DNA from: JACRAR01 sp041674465
GTDB taxonomy: Bacteria; Pseudomonadota; Gammaproteobacteria; Burkholderiales; Rhodocyclaceae
Length of the DNA: 13,405 bases
Reading direction: 5' to 3'
NCBI GenBank assembly: GCA_041674465.1
Contig: JBAYVV010000107.1
Coordinates: 1-13,405 of the forward strand
Part shown: positions 5,969 through 13,347 of the stretch, piece by piece
Position numbering within the stretch: position 1 is the first letter of the stretch
Layout: each line of letters starts with the position of its first letter
The notes under the pieces: model-generated
The model's database searches: none
Told to the model about the DNA's origin: nothing
What the model saw: the letters and a program-made list of their open reading frames with translations, nothing else
Position numbers and translations under genes: made by a program

Positions 5969-8383
5969 TTAGGCCGCGGATTTCTTCGGTTTCTTGACTG
6001 CCGACTTGGGAAAGTAGAAGCCGGTCGGCGCGGTCACGGTGAAATCTGCCTCGCCGGTGTCGCTGTAGGGAAACTTGTCGATTTTCCAGAAATTCAGGTA
6101 GAGATCCTTGATCTTGCTCGACAGCTTGGCGGAGCGTGCGTAAGTTTGGCTGACGATGACGCCCACATCACCTTTCTTGGCACGCTCGCGTTCCTCTTTC
6201 CACCAAGTCTCGGCTGGCACCGATTCCTTGAGTCGCTTTTGCCGGAGTTGCTGGCGAAGTTTCTCGGTCTCCTCTGCAGAGCCTGCGTATCCGTACGCCT
6301 TGCGGGCGAACGCGGGGCTGATCAGCTGGTTCGTCAGATCTTTCTCGATATTGCGCACATCGCGTTGCAGCACATCGCCATAGCCGCAGCCGCCCTGATA
6401 GACCACGCCGAACAGGTCGTAGTCGGAGAGGTTGGGCGACCACTGGTTGAGCGGGCCGCAGTACCAGTCCCTGGCCGTGATGTGCCCGCTCTTGAGCATT
6501 GCCTCGGCCTCGAGGATGGTGGTGGGCAGCTTGGCATCCTTGGCGATGAGTTCCTTGAGGTTGGTGCCAGCCGCCCAGATGCACTGCCAGCCTGGTGCCG
6601 GGTAGCCGCCATACATGCCCTTGTGGAAGATGCCGCCGTTGCAGGCGCCGGAGCCGGTCATGGTGACATTGACCAGGCGCGAGCCCTTCACCATCCATAG
6701 CGACTCCCAGGCATTGCCGCCGCGGAACTTGCCCATGGCCTGGTGATCCTGCGTGAAGCTGCGGTTGAGATAGACGTTGGGACCGGTCATCTCCCAGACT
6801 TCAGCATCCCCCTGGATACCTTCTGAATTCCAGATCGGCGAACCGCAGTCCATACCGTCGGCAACGCCGCGCGCGCCAAAGCTCTCGCCGGCCATTTCGA
6901 AGTTCTGATAGCCGGTCGCGTTGCCGTATTGATCGAAGCCCGCCACGCCGGCCATGCAGGTGGGCGTCGACATCACGATTTCTTCGACAAAGCCGCGGGC
7001 GAACCAGCTCATGCCGATCATGCGCCAGACGTTGGCGAAAATCGGGATCAGGGTCCACCAGGCCAGCGAAGTTGCCGCGCCGGCATAGTTGGCATTGACA
7101 ATGGTACCTTCCGGCAGAAACTGCTTGACCGCGAGATAGGCGCCATCATTGACGCGCCCGTCGTAGGCCAGGAGTTGCGTCAGCGTGATCCAGAAGCCGC
7201 CGTTCATGGGGCCGACTGCGCAGTTGAAGGGATGGAAGCTCCAACCGGTGCTGCCATCGAAGTCCAGTTCGAAATGCCCTTCCGCCGTGACCGTCATCTC
7301 GTTGTAGACAAAATCGATGAAGTCGCCCTTGGCGAGTGGGTGGACATATTCGACATGGCTGCGTTTGTGCACCGGTAGCGTGATACCGCGATAGGTGCCG
7401 GGCACCATCGTGGTCTTGACGCGCTTGATGAAATTGCGTCGGCCTTCCTCGATCAGTTCGCGGATGCCGCTGCGGTAATAATCCAGACCGAAAGTGCCGA
7501 TGATCTTGGCCAGCGCCTCGCGCACCATGAGGCAGCCGGAGAGCTTGGACTTGTCGTCCAGGCTCCACCAGTTGGAGTTGCGCAGATTCATTTTCAGGCG
7601 CAGCAGGTAGTCCTTGCGGAAATGATCGTCCTCGCCGACCTTTTCCGCACTGATATGCAAGCCTTCGCCATAACGATCCGGCGAGAACACCGACATGCCC
7701 GGGCCTTCGTAGGTGCCGGCTTCAAGCTCATGTGTTACGGCGCCGATCCAGGCAATCAGTTCATCGCCCTGAAACACCGGGATACACGTCATCACATCAG
7801 GGGTGTGCACCCCGCCGGCCCAAGCTTCGTTGTTCTCGAAGATGTCGCCGGGGCGGATCTTGGGATCGTCCTCGTAGCCGTTGCGGATCATGAACTTGAT
7901 GAACTCGGACAGCGTATGCACATGAACCATGATGCCGGTCGACAAGGCAATGGCATCGCCCTCCGGCGTGTACAGGCCGATCACGAATTCCTCGAAATCG
8001 CGCACTGCCGGGCTGGAGGCAATGTATTTCATGGTGTCGCGCACCGAGATGATGGTCGACATGATGCGCGAGTGGAATGCCTCGAACTTGAGCGGGTCTG
8101 CCTCGTGCAGCGGCAGGCGCTTGAGGCCCTGGTAGTGGCCGGTCTTGTCGAACAGCGCTTCGGAATGATCCAGTTTTTCCAGCAACGTGACTTTTTTGTC
8201 ACTGCGCGGCTGGGCTTTGCGGGCAACTGGTTTCTTGGTTGCTCGGGGTGCTGCCTTCTTGGCCACCGGCTTCCTGGCGGTGAGGGGGGCTTTCTTGGCG
8301 GCAGGTTTCTTGACGGTAGGTGTCGGCGCTTTCTTGGCGACCGGCTTTTTTGCTGCAGCTTTCGTCTTGGGCTGGGTGGCCAT
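5969..8383 (-). CDS. acxB: Acetone carboxylase alpha subunit homologue (hydantoinase B family) with Lys-rich N-terminal extension
   Basis: 804 residues; relatives are about 770-780. The hydantoinase B / oxoprolinase domain covers about 70-760. His193, Asp196 and His218 (GVHTPDV and GAVTHEL) have the same spacing as the manganese ligands I recall for the Xanthobacter alpha subunit (His150, Asp153, His175), so the metal site for ketone carboxylation seems intact. The end resembles acetone carboxylase more than ordinary hydantoinases (KRLKESVPAETWWKEERE). Residues 1-64 are an extra Lys/Ala/Pro-rich tail, and the C-terminus is also basic (AVKKPKKSAA). The ATG has AGGAG nine bases upstream, supporting the long form. 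It lies 29 bases after the beta gene and 12 before gamma, in the acxA-B-C order. The likely reaction is cytosolic carboxylation of a ketone with beta and gamma; acetone is the default guess, but butanone or another methyl ketone cannot be excluded. Confidence 0.88.
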   Translation of the reverse strand: MATQPKTKAAAKKPVAKKAPTPTVKKPAAKKAPLTARKPVAKKAAPRATKKPVARKAQPRSDKKVTLLEKLDHSEALFDKTGHYQGLKRLPLHEADPLKFEAFHSRIMSTIISVRDTMKYIASSPAVRDFEEFVIGLYTPEGDAIALSTGIMVHVHTLSEFIKFMIRNGYEDDPKIRPGDIFENNEAWAGGVHTPDVMTCIPVFQGDELIAWIGAVTHELEAGTYEGPGMSVFSPDRYGEGLHISAEKVGEDDHFRKDYLLRLKMNLRNSNWWSLDDKSKLSGCLMVREALAKIIGTFGLDYYRSGIRELIEEGRRNFIKRVKTTMVPGTYRGITLPVHKRSHVEYVHPLAKGDFIDFVYNEMTVTAEGHFELDFDGSTGWSFHPFNCAVGPMNGGFWITLTQLLAYDGRVNDGAYLAVKQFLPEGTIVNANYAGAATSLAWWTLIPIFANVWRMIGMSWFARGFVEEIVMSTPTCMAGVAGFDQYGNATGYQNFEMAGESFGARGVADGMDCGSPIWNSEGIQGDAEVWEMTGPNVYLNRSFTQDHQAMGKFRGGNAWESLWMVKGSRLVNVTMTGSGACNGGIFHKGMYGGYPAPGWQCIWAAGTNLKELIAKDAKLPTTILEAEAMLKSGHITARDWYCGPLNQWSPNLSDYDLFGVVYQGGCGYGDVLQRDVRNIEKDLTNQLISPAFARKAYGYAGSAEETEKLRQQLRQKRLKESVPAETWWKEERERAKKGDVGVIVSQTYARSAKLSSKIKDLYLNFWKIDKFPYSDTGEADFTVTAPTGFYFPKSAVKKPKKSAA
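8192..8383 (-). other. Histone-H1-like Lys/Ala/Pro tail of the alpha subunit
   Basis: The first 64 codons of the alpha subunit contain 18 lysines and 4 arginines against a single acidic residue, in degenerate repeats of the type KKPVAKKA (residues 12-19, 25-32, 37-44, 50-57). Such tails are known from bacterial histone-H1-like proteins and AlgP-type proteins, where they bind DNA or other polyanions. The enzyme homology begins only afterwards, at about residue 66. The tail is in frame with the enzyme and uses ordinary codons. Confidence 0.85.
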
Positions 8384-8392
8384 ACTGTATGT

Positions 8393-8397
8393 CTCCT
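8393..8397 (-). promoter_or_regulatory. Ribosome-binding site of the alpha subunit gene
   Basis: AGGAG on the minus strand, nine bases before the ATG at 8383. It decides in favour of the start that includes the basic tail. The next Met codon is at residue 108, inside conserved enzyme sequence, so a Met start there would truncate the domain. Confidence 0.75.
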
Positions 8398-8412
8398 CTT
8401 GTTCTGCGCGGC

Positions 8413-10572
8413 TTAGCGAGTGGTTCCGGGCCGGTAGTGGATGAGCCGGCGTGCATCGAACTCAATATGGTCACCCGGTGCGACCAGCAAGGTTGTCGCC
8501 GGATGCTCAATGATGGCAGGTCCCTTGATGATGTTCCCCGGTTCGAGCGGATCCATTTCATAGATGCGGAAATCCATTACTTTTCCGCGCCAATAGACTT
8601 TGCGCGTGCCCTTCTCGGCAGCCGAAGGCGGCTTGGGTCCCTTCATGCTCAACTTGGGCAGTTTGGGTTTCGGCGTCAGCACATCCGCAGTCAGCGCCAC
8701 TTCCAGGATCTGGTAGCCCACTTCGCTGTAGAGTGCCTGCGCCGGATAGATGGTGGTGTAGACCTTCTCGAAGCGCTCGACCAGTTCCTGCATGTCGTCC
8801 AGTGTTTTGAGGCGCGCGCCCGGCCAGAGCACTTCAAAATCCGAGAGCTGGTTGGTAAACCGGACATAGGCGCTGCGCGAAATCTTGGCTTCCTTGAAGT
8901 TCCAGCCATGCAGCTTGAAGTCACTGCGCGCGCGTTCTTCGAGTTGCTCCCAGGCTGCGCTGATGGCGCCGGCGGCATGCATGCGTGCGGCTTTGGCGGC
9001 ATCAGAACCCAGCGGCGGCGCGCCGGCCAGTATCGACTGGTGATAGCGGTAGCGACGCGGCGCGCACAGCACGCCAAAAGCGGAAAACACCGCGGCGAAG
9101 GGAAAGGTGACGATGTCCCCCAGGTCGTGCGCGATGCCATCGACCACATCGACCAATCCGAGCGGCCCGCCGCCGCCGTACATGGCCATGGTGTAGTCCT
9201 TCATGTTGTAGCCGCGTCCGCGCAGCATGTTCACCAGGAACTCCTGCATGTAGGAACACACCAGCTTGTGCGCACGCTCGGCGAACTCGAAGGTCTTGGT
9301 GTTGAAGTGTTTGGCCATCGGCTCGAGCGCACGAATCGCGGCGTCGAGATCGAGCTGCACATCGCCGCCGAGGAAATACTTCGGATTCAGGTAGCCGAGC
9401 AGGATGTGGCAGTCGGTGATGGTCGGCACCGGCCACTTATAGCAGCGGCCAACATCGGAGCCGGCGCTGCGCGGCCCCACCGTGAGCTTGCCGGTGAGCG
9501 GATGCACGCCCAGTTCCGAGCCCATGCCGGCGCCGATCGACTCGGTATGGATCATCGGGATATTGGTGCGGAAACTCAGCAGCGCCGGTTCGCGCACGAT
9601 GGGGATGAGCCCGTCGCGGATGATGCCGACGTCGAAACTGGTGCCGCCGATATCGCAGCCCACCACGTTGCCGGTGCCCATGATTTCGCCGACGTATTGC
9701 GCCCCCAGCACGCCGCCGACGGGGCCGGATACATACGACTCGTACAGGCGCGGCGTGTTGATCGGCACGGTGCCGCCGTGCGCCAGCAAGGTCGAGACCT
9801 CCTTGTCGAAGCCTTCCTCGCGTGCCCGCGTCTCGACTTTGCGGAAGTGCTTGCGCGCGCGTTCGCCGGCATACGCCTGGGCGACGACACTGGCTAGGCG
9901 TGAGTATTCCTTGTGCGTGGGTGACATGGCCGAGGACAGCACGACCGGTATGTCCGCATCGATCGAGCGGATCGCTTTCTCGGCCGCCTGCTCATGCATG
10001 GGATTCATGTGCGACCAGAGGAACATCACGGCGATGGTTTCGCAGCCCATCGCCTTGAACTTGTTCGTCGCATCGATCACGTCCTGCTCGCGCATCGGTA
10101 TTATCTGCTGTCCGAACATGTCGAGGCGTTCCTGAACCCCGCAAATGCGTTCGCGCGGCACCGTGGGATCCTCGTGGAAGTGTGTCACGGTGTGCAAGCG
10201 ATCGGCATAGGGATAGCTCAGCCAGCCGCCCTCGGCCTTTTCCATGAGCAGGTAATCCTCGAAGCCCTGCGTCACGATCAGCCCGACCTTCGCCCCGGTG
10301 CGGCTGAGCAAAGTGTTGAGCATGATGGTGCCGGCATAGACGATCACGTCGGCCTGCGACAGGGTTTCGCGCAACTCCAGCCCTGCGGTTTTTGCCGCGT
10401 CGGTGATCGAACCGAGGAAACTGATGGATTCGTTCTGCTTGTTGGTGAGGTACTTGCCGACCAGGAAATTTCCCGAACTGTCGACCACCACGGCGTCAGT
10501 CATCGTTCCGCCCGAATCGAGTGCGATCCAGTTCTTGTTGCCGCTGATCTTGGTATGCCGTTTCACTGCCAT
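8413..10572 (-). CDS. acxA: Acetone carboxylase beta subunit homologue (hydantoinase A family ATPase)
   Basis: 719 residues, matching the 717 I recall for the Xanthobacter beta subunit. It has the N-terminal hydantoinase A domain with phosphate loop DSGGTMTD (19-26), the main ATPase domain with VSGPVGGVLG (281-290) and second phosphate loop DIGGTSFD (307-314), and the acetone-carboxylase-type motif LGYLNPKYFLGG (392-403). The subunit uses ATP to phosphorylate the ketone enol and bicarbonate for the alpha subunit. A good ribosome-binding site (AGGAGA) sits six bases before the ATG at 10572. It is the first gene of the minus-strand cluster. Odd point: the family motif GGAGPxH appears here as GGGGPLG (467-472 region), without the histidine. 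Acetophenone carboxylase subunits are a more distant alternative, but the gene order and the small third subunit favour the acetone type. Confidence 0.88.
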   Translation of the reverse strand: MAVKRHTKISGNKNWIALDSGGTMTDAVVVDSSGNFLVGKYLTNKQNESISFLGSITDAAKTAGLELRETLSQADVIVYAGTIMLNTLLSRTGAKVGLIVTQGFEDYLLMEKAEGGWLSYPYADRLHTVTHFHEDPTVPRERICGVQERLDMFGQQIIPMREQDVIDATNKFKAMGCETIAVMFLWSHMNPMHEQAAEKAIRSIDADIPVVLSSAMSPTHKEYSRLASVVAQAYAGERARKHFRKVETRAREEGFDKEVSTLLAHGGTVPINTPRLYESYVSGPVGGVLGAQYVGEIMGTGNVVGCDIGGTSFDVGIIRDGLIPIVREPALLSFRTNIPMIHTESIGAGMGSELGVHPLTGKLTVGPRSAGSDVGRCYKWPVPTITDCHILLGYLNPKYFLGGDVQLDLDAAIRALEPMAKHFNTKTFEFAERAHKLVCSYMQEFLVNMLRGRGYNMKDYTMAMYGGGGPLGLVDVVDGIAHDLGDIVTFPFAAVFSAFGVLCAPRRYRYHQSILAGAPPLGSDAAKAARMHAAGAISAAWEQLEERARSDFKLHGWNFKEAKISRSAYVRFTNQLSDFEVLWPGARLKTLDDMQELVERFEKVYTTIYPAQALYSEVGYQILEVALTADVLTPKPKLPKLSMKGPKPPSAAEKGTRKVYWRGKVMDFRIYEMDPLEPGNIIKGPAIIEHPATTLLVAPGDHIEFDARRLIHYRPGTTR

Positions 10573-11380
10573 GCTTGTCTCCTGGCGATGGGTTTGGTGC
10601 TCCCGTTAGAGGTGTTTTCTCATATCGTAGGAGAAGACATGCCGTTCGGCTTGTTGGTTCTGGTGCCAAACGTTGAATAAACTTGCTGTGCCAGTTGCGG
10701 ATAGCCGCGCATGTCGCAGGCTGCGCATTCCATTGCGGTCCTTCATTACTGAGTTCTAACGGCCAGCATGAGTCACTCGATGCAGGCATAGATTTTCATT
10801 TTGAGCGGTGGCTCGACTCAAATACCTGCCCTTGGCGAAGCTCGGAATCAAAGATATTGAGCGACAACAGCCGAGAAGCCTACGCCCAGCTTGCTGCTGG
10901 CAATGACCGGAGCTGGATGTAAACCGAGCGCTGAAATCAAGGCGCTCTGATAGTCATCGTTTCTGCTCCGCGCGGCAGCTTATCAAACATTTCAGCGGCA
11001 GCCGTTACCCCCATTGCGATCTGTCGTGAATAGATAGCACAAGCACAGTAGTGCAGCGGTGGACATTGAGATGCCTGAAGCGCTTAGGTTTTGGGTGGCT
11101 GGTGGTGTATGGCTATCATTCACCACGCACTTGGGCGTCATATCTGCTTGGCCCTCAGGCGCAACCTGCCGTCGCTATTGGTTGTGAATATCCAACTATG
11201 TATGGCAACGTACAGAATTGTGGTAGGAAAGTCGTCAGCATGACCGCAAGGCGTGGTGCCACCATCGACGGCGCGCACCCCGTTAAGCGTTTCGGCAACT
11301 TTGTTCGCGCTCGCAACATATCGTATGGCGATTTTCGCTTATGACTCTACATTTCACATTACAACGAAAGGGCAATAACC
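10573..11380. other. Long divergent intergenic region, no convincing gene
   Basis: It separates the minus-strand carboxylase cluster from the plus-strand BOF gene and must hold both promoters. By eye its GC is lower than in the flanking operon. Short open frames exist (for example 11051-11344 from GTG, 97 codons), but they lack ribosome-binding sites and recognisable domains. A hairpin GAGCGC-(10 bases)-GCGCTC lies at 10926-10947 without a T-run. A weak sigma-70-like pair is TTGTTC (11301-11306) and TATGGC (11324-11329), spaced 17, about 50 bases before the BOF start. No clear promoter for the carboxylase operon was found. Confidence 0.6.
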
Positions 11381-11752
11381 ATGTATTCAATCACTCGCAC
11401 TCTGATGACGACGCTGGGAACGATTGCCGCTCTTGCTCTTGCGACAGAGGTATTGGCTCAGTATATCGGCCCATCCAACACTCCCAGCTACAAGTCAGTT
11501 AGTGATGTTCTCAAGAATCCGGTCGACGATATGGATGTGGTACTTGAAGGCACACTTTCACAAAGAATAGGCAAGAAAAAATACATGTTCTCGGACGGGG
11601 TTGCGGAAATTCGCGTCGAAATTGATTCAAAACTTCTTCCTGTATCTACCCTAATTAGCGAAAAATCTCGCGTTAGGCTACATGGGGAGATCGAAAAGGA
11701 CTTCATGGAAAGTCCCGAAATCGATGTCAAGCAGGTAACAGTGATCAACTGA
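11381..11752 (+). CDS. Exported BOF-type OB-fold protein (YgiW/YdeI family)
   Basis: 123 residues. The N-terminus is a signal peptide: basic start, hydrophobic core LGTIAALALATE, and VLA before Gln27, so cleavage after Ala26 is likely and the protein should be periplasmic. The mature part begins QYIGPSNTPSYKSVSDVLKNP and continues as one small beta-barrel with VVLEGTLSQRIGKKKYMFSD and AEIRVEID, the pattern of the bacterial OB-fold family that includes YgiW, a stress-tolerance protein of E. coli. Members bind small ligands or cations; the partner here is unknown. AAGGG lies nine bases before the ATG. A membrane protein gene follows 76 bases later on the same strand, possibly co-transcribed. 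Confidence 0.85.
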   Translation: MYSITRTLMTTLGTIAALALATEVLAQYIGPSNTPSYKSVSDVLKNPVDDMDVVLEGTLSQRIGKKKYMFSDGVAEIRVEIDSKLLPVSTLISEKSRVRLHGEIEKDFMESPEIDVKQVTVIN

Positions 11753-11828
11753 ATTGTTGCCAACCCTATGCAGAGTCTGTGTGCACTGAACTCCTAGCAG
11801 GAAGAGGATTGTCAAGGAGGGTAGTTAC

Positions 11829-12773
11829 ATGGTTGACCAGATTCTTGCCCCGGGACAAGTGGCGGGACATTATTCGGCAGATTGGCGGAAAACATTTGAT
11901 CTGGCTTTTCTGATCGGCTGGATGATCACCGTTGTAGTGCTTGGGATCGTGACGTTCCTCATTGAGCCGGAATTCTTCAGGGACTATAGCTTTATTGCCT
12001 TCGGCGCCCTCAAACTGGTGATCATGGTCCTAATGGCGCTTGCCGGAGGGCTTCTCTGCCGGCATTTCTGCGCGGTGGATGCCAATGGCTACATCGTCAC
12101 CACCAAGAGCTCATGGTTCAAGGTCAATTACACGCGGAAAATGCAGCATTTCGCGGCATATCTGGTGCCGTTGATCAACATCGGTGAACCCGGTCAGCAT
12201 GCGCCGGGAGTAATTCCTCATATATGGGAGTCCCTTTTTGTCCTGCTCGTCTTTCTGCTGCTGATCAAGCCGATTCGGGAGCGCTGCAAGTTCTTCATGC
12301 TCATGTTCAATTCCCTCGATCGACCGGAAGACAGGCCGCACACATTGAAATGGATCATTCTGGGGAACCTTCTTCCGGGCTTGATTCTCAGTCTGCTGTT
12401 CCGTCAGCTTTATGAAGGGATGGGTTTCGGCGACCTCGCCCTGATCATCATCCTCATCATTGGGATCGGTGACGGACTGGCGGAACCGGTTGGAATCTAC
12501 CTGGGCAAGCACAAGTACAAGGTCCCTGCCTGGTTTTCATCAAGGTCCTATTTCCGCTCCATCGAGGGCAGCGCGTGCGTTTTCCTGTCGAGCATTGCAA
12601 TTATTTCTTTGTTTCACCGGGATTTTAACAATATGCGGGAGTTGATCGCGACCCTGCTGATTGTCCCTGTCACGATGACGATTGTGGAAGCGACCGCTCC
12701 GCATTCGATGGACACGCCGGCCTTGATGCTTTTAGGTTTTTCCGCGTTATACGCGGTTCTCGTGTTTGTCTGA
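11829..12773 (+). CDS. Membrane protein resembling CTP-dependent lipid-alcohol kinases
   Basis: 314 residues with about eight or nine hydrophobic segments (near 25-46, 54-78, 106-118, 134-147, 174-191, 202-225, 248-262, 271-289, 297-314), so it is an inner-membrane protein. The motifs RKMQHF (103-108), GDGLAEPVG (214-222), RSIEGSACVFL (243-253) and a final D-x-P (MDTPAL, 294-299) follow the order seen in the dolichol kinase / phytol kinase / CDP-diglyceride synthase superfamily: RK-x-x-H, GDxxAxxxG, KSxEGSxxxF, DNxxxP. These enzymes transfer phosphate or a cytidylyl group from CTP to a lipid. The exact lipid substrate (polyprenol, phytol, diacylglycerol) cannot be told. The start is firm: a perfect AAGGAGG at 11814-11820, eight bases before ATG. 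The last codons contain a compact dyad CCGCGT-TAT-ACGCGG (12742-12756). Confidence 0.75.
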   Translation: MVDQILAPGQVAGHYSADWRKTFDLAFLIGWMITVVVLGIVTFLIEPEFFRDYSFIAFGALKLVIMVLMALAGGLLCRHFCAVDANGYIVTTKSSWFKVNYTRKMQHFAAYLVPLINIGEPGQHAPGVIPHIWESLFVLLVFLLLIKPIRERCKFFMLMFNSLDRPEDRPHTLKWIILGNLLPGLILSLLFRQLYEGMGFGDLALIIILIIGIGDGLAEPVGIYLGKHKYKVPAWFSSRSYFRSIEGSACVFLSSIAIISLFHRDFNNMRELIATLLIVPVTMTIVEATAPHSMDTPALMLLGFSALYAVLVFV

Positions 12774-13347
12774 TGTCCAAGAGTATGATTACACTGCGAT
12801 CAATCGTACGCCATCCTCGACTAATGTTGACAACTATTCGCATCTGGATATGTACCAAACGCTGTGAGCGACTTCTACTTCATGAAGTCTGACGAAGAAA
12901 CCAGATGAGGCGGCAGTTGCAAAGGGATTCGAGAAGCACAACCGGCTGAGGCACAAGGCGGAATTTCCAGCACTGACAGTCTACCGTCCCTGGGGTATTC
13001 AGACAGCTGCCTTTCAGGTCCGAATCCGTTACTCGCCAAAGCCAGTAGTCGTCGATGACCGCGGTCGAGGCTGAAGCGGCCCCCCACAATCTTGATGTCT
13101 ATGACGACTTGATGACGACTGCTGTCGCTGAGTATTCTGGTGCCCCCAGTGGCCGCTGTACTCTGCGAGACGAGTCACTCACCCAGGATTACAACGAACG
13201 TCGCCAATGGGCACAGGGCCGCCAGTGACATCCTCGAATTCGGCGTCAGAAACCCGCCATGGAGATTTGAAATCTGGCCCAAACACCTCACAGAAGAGGT
13301 CGGTGTAACCACCGTGAGGCGCGTGTCGGATTCTTCGGATTTGTTAT
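12774..13347. other. Gene-poor region between the membrane protein and tRNA-Leu
   Basis: No recognisable gene. A minus-strand frame is open for about 100 codons (roughly 13175 down to 12875), and a 57-codon plus-strand frame runs from ATG at 13055 to TGA at 13228. Neither has a ribosome-binding site or known motif. Small dyads: ACTTCATGAAGT near 12877-12888 and AGATTT-G-AAATCT (13263-13275). The region may be decayed foreign DNA next to a tRNA gene, but I found no integrase or repeat of the tRNA end. Confidence 0.55.
13286..13319 (-). terminator. Possible hairpin downstream of tRNA-Leu
   Basis: Read on the minus strand, about 30 bases after the tRNA CCA end, CCTCAC pairs with GTGAGG and an inner GGTG-GTTA-CACC hairpin sits within the loop. 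The sequence then continues TGTTTGG, a poor T-run. Its position fits a processing or termination hairpin of the tRNA transcript, but the signal is weak. Confidence 0.3.

Noticed and set aside
5417..6700. A 427-codon plus-strand frame opposite the gamma and alpha subunit genes
   Set aside because: It covers two real genes in the opposite sense, has no domain, and starts in a gene end.
8320..9897. A 525-codon plus-strand frame opposite the beta subunit gene
   Set aside because: It is antisense to strongly conserved acxA sequence and reads as His/Arg/Gly-rich nonsense. It is a shadow of GC-rich coding DNA.
10663..10693. Two TGGCAC boxes on the minus strand upstream of acxA, like sigma-54 -24 elements
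   Set aside because: At the required distance the -12 TTGC reads GTTT for one and CCAA for the other, without the essential GC, so neither is a credible sigma-54 promoter despite such control of acx in Xanthobacter.
10926..10947. Hairpin GAGCGC-10-GCGCTC in the spacer as a terminator
   Set aside because: No gene ends there on either strand and no T-run follows, so it has nothing to terminate.
11221..11320. GTTAAGC near 11282 as part of an integron attC site
   Set aside because: It fits GTTRRRY but no matching RYYYAAC partner at a proper distance was seen, nor any integrase.
11051..11344. A 97-codon frame from GTG in the divergent spacer
   Set aside because: No ribosome-binding site, no domain, irregular composition. 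It ends just before the BOF gene by chance.
12875..13087. Overlapping 70-codon frames on the minus strand near the right end
   Set aside because: Two different frames are open over the same bases, neither with a start signal or motif, as expected for random sequence of this composition.
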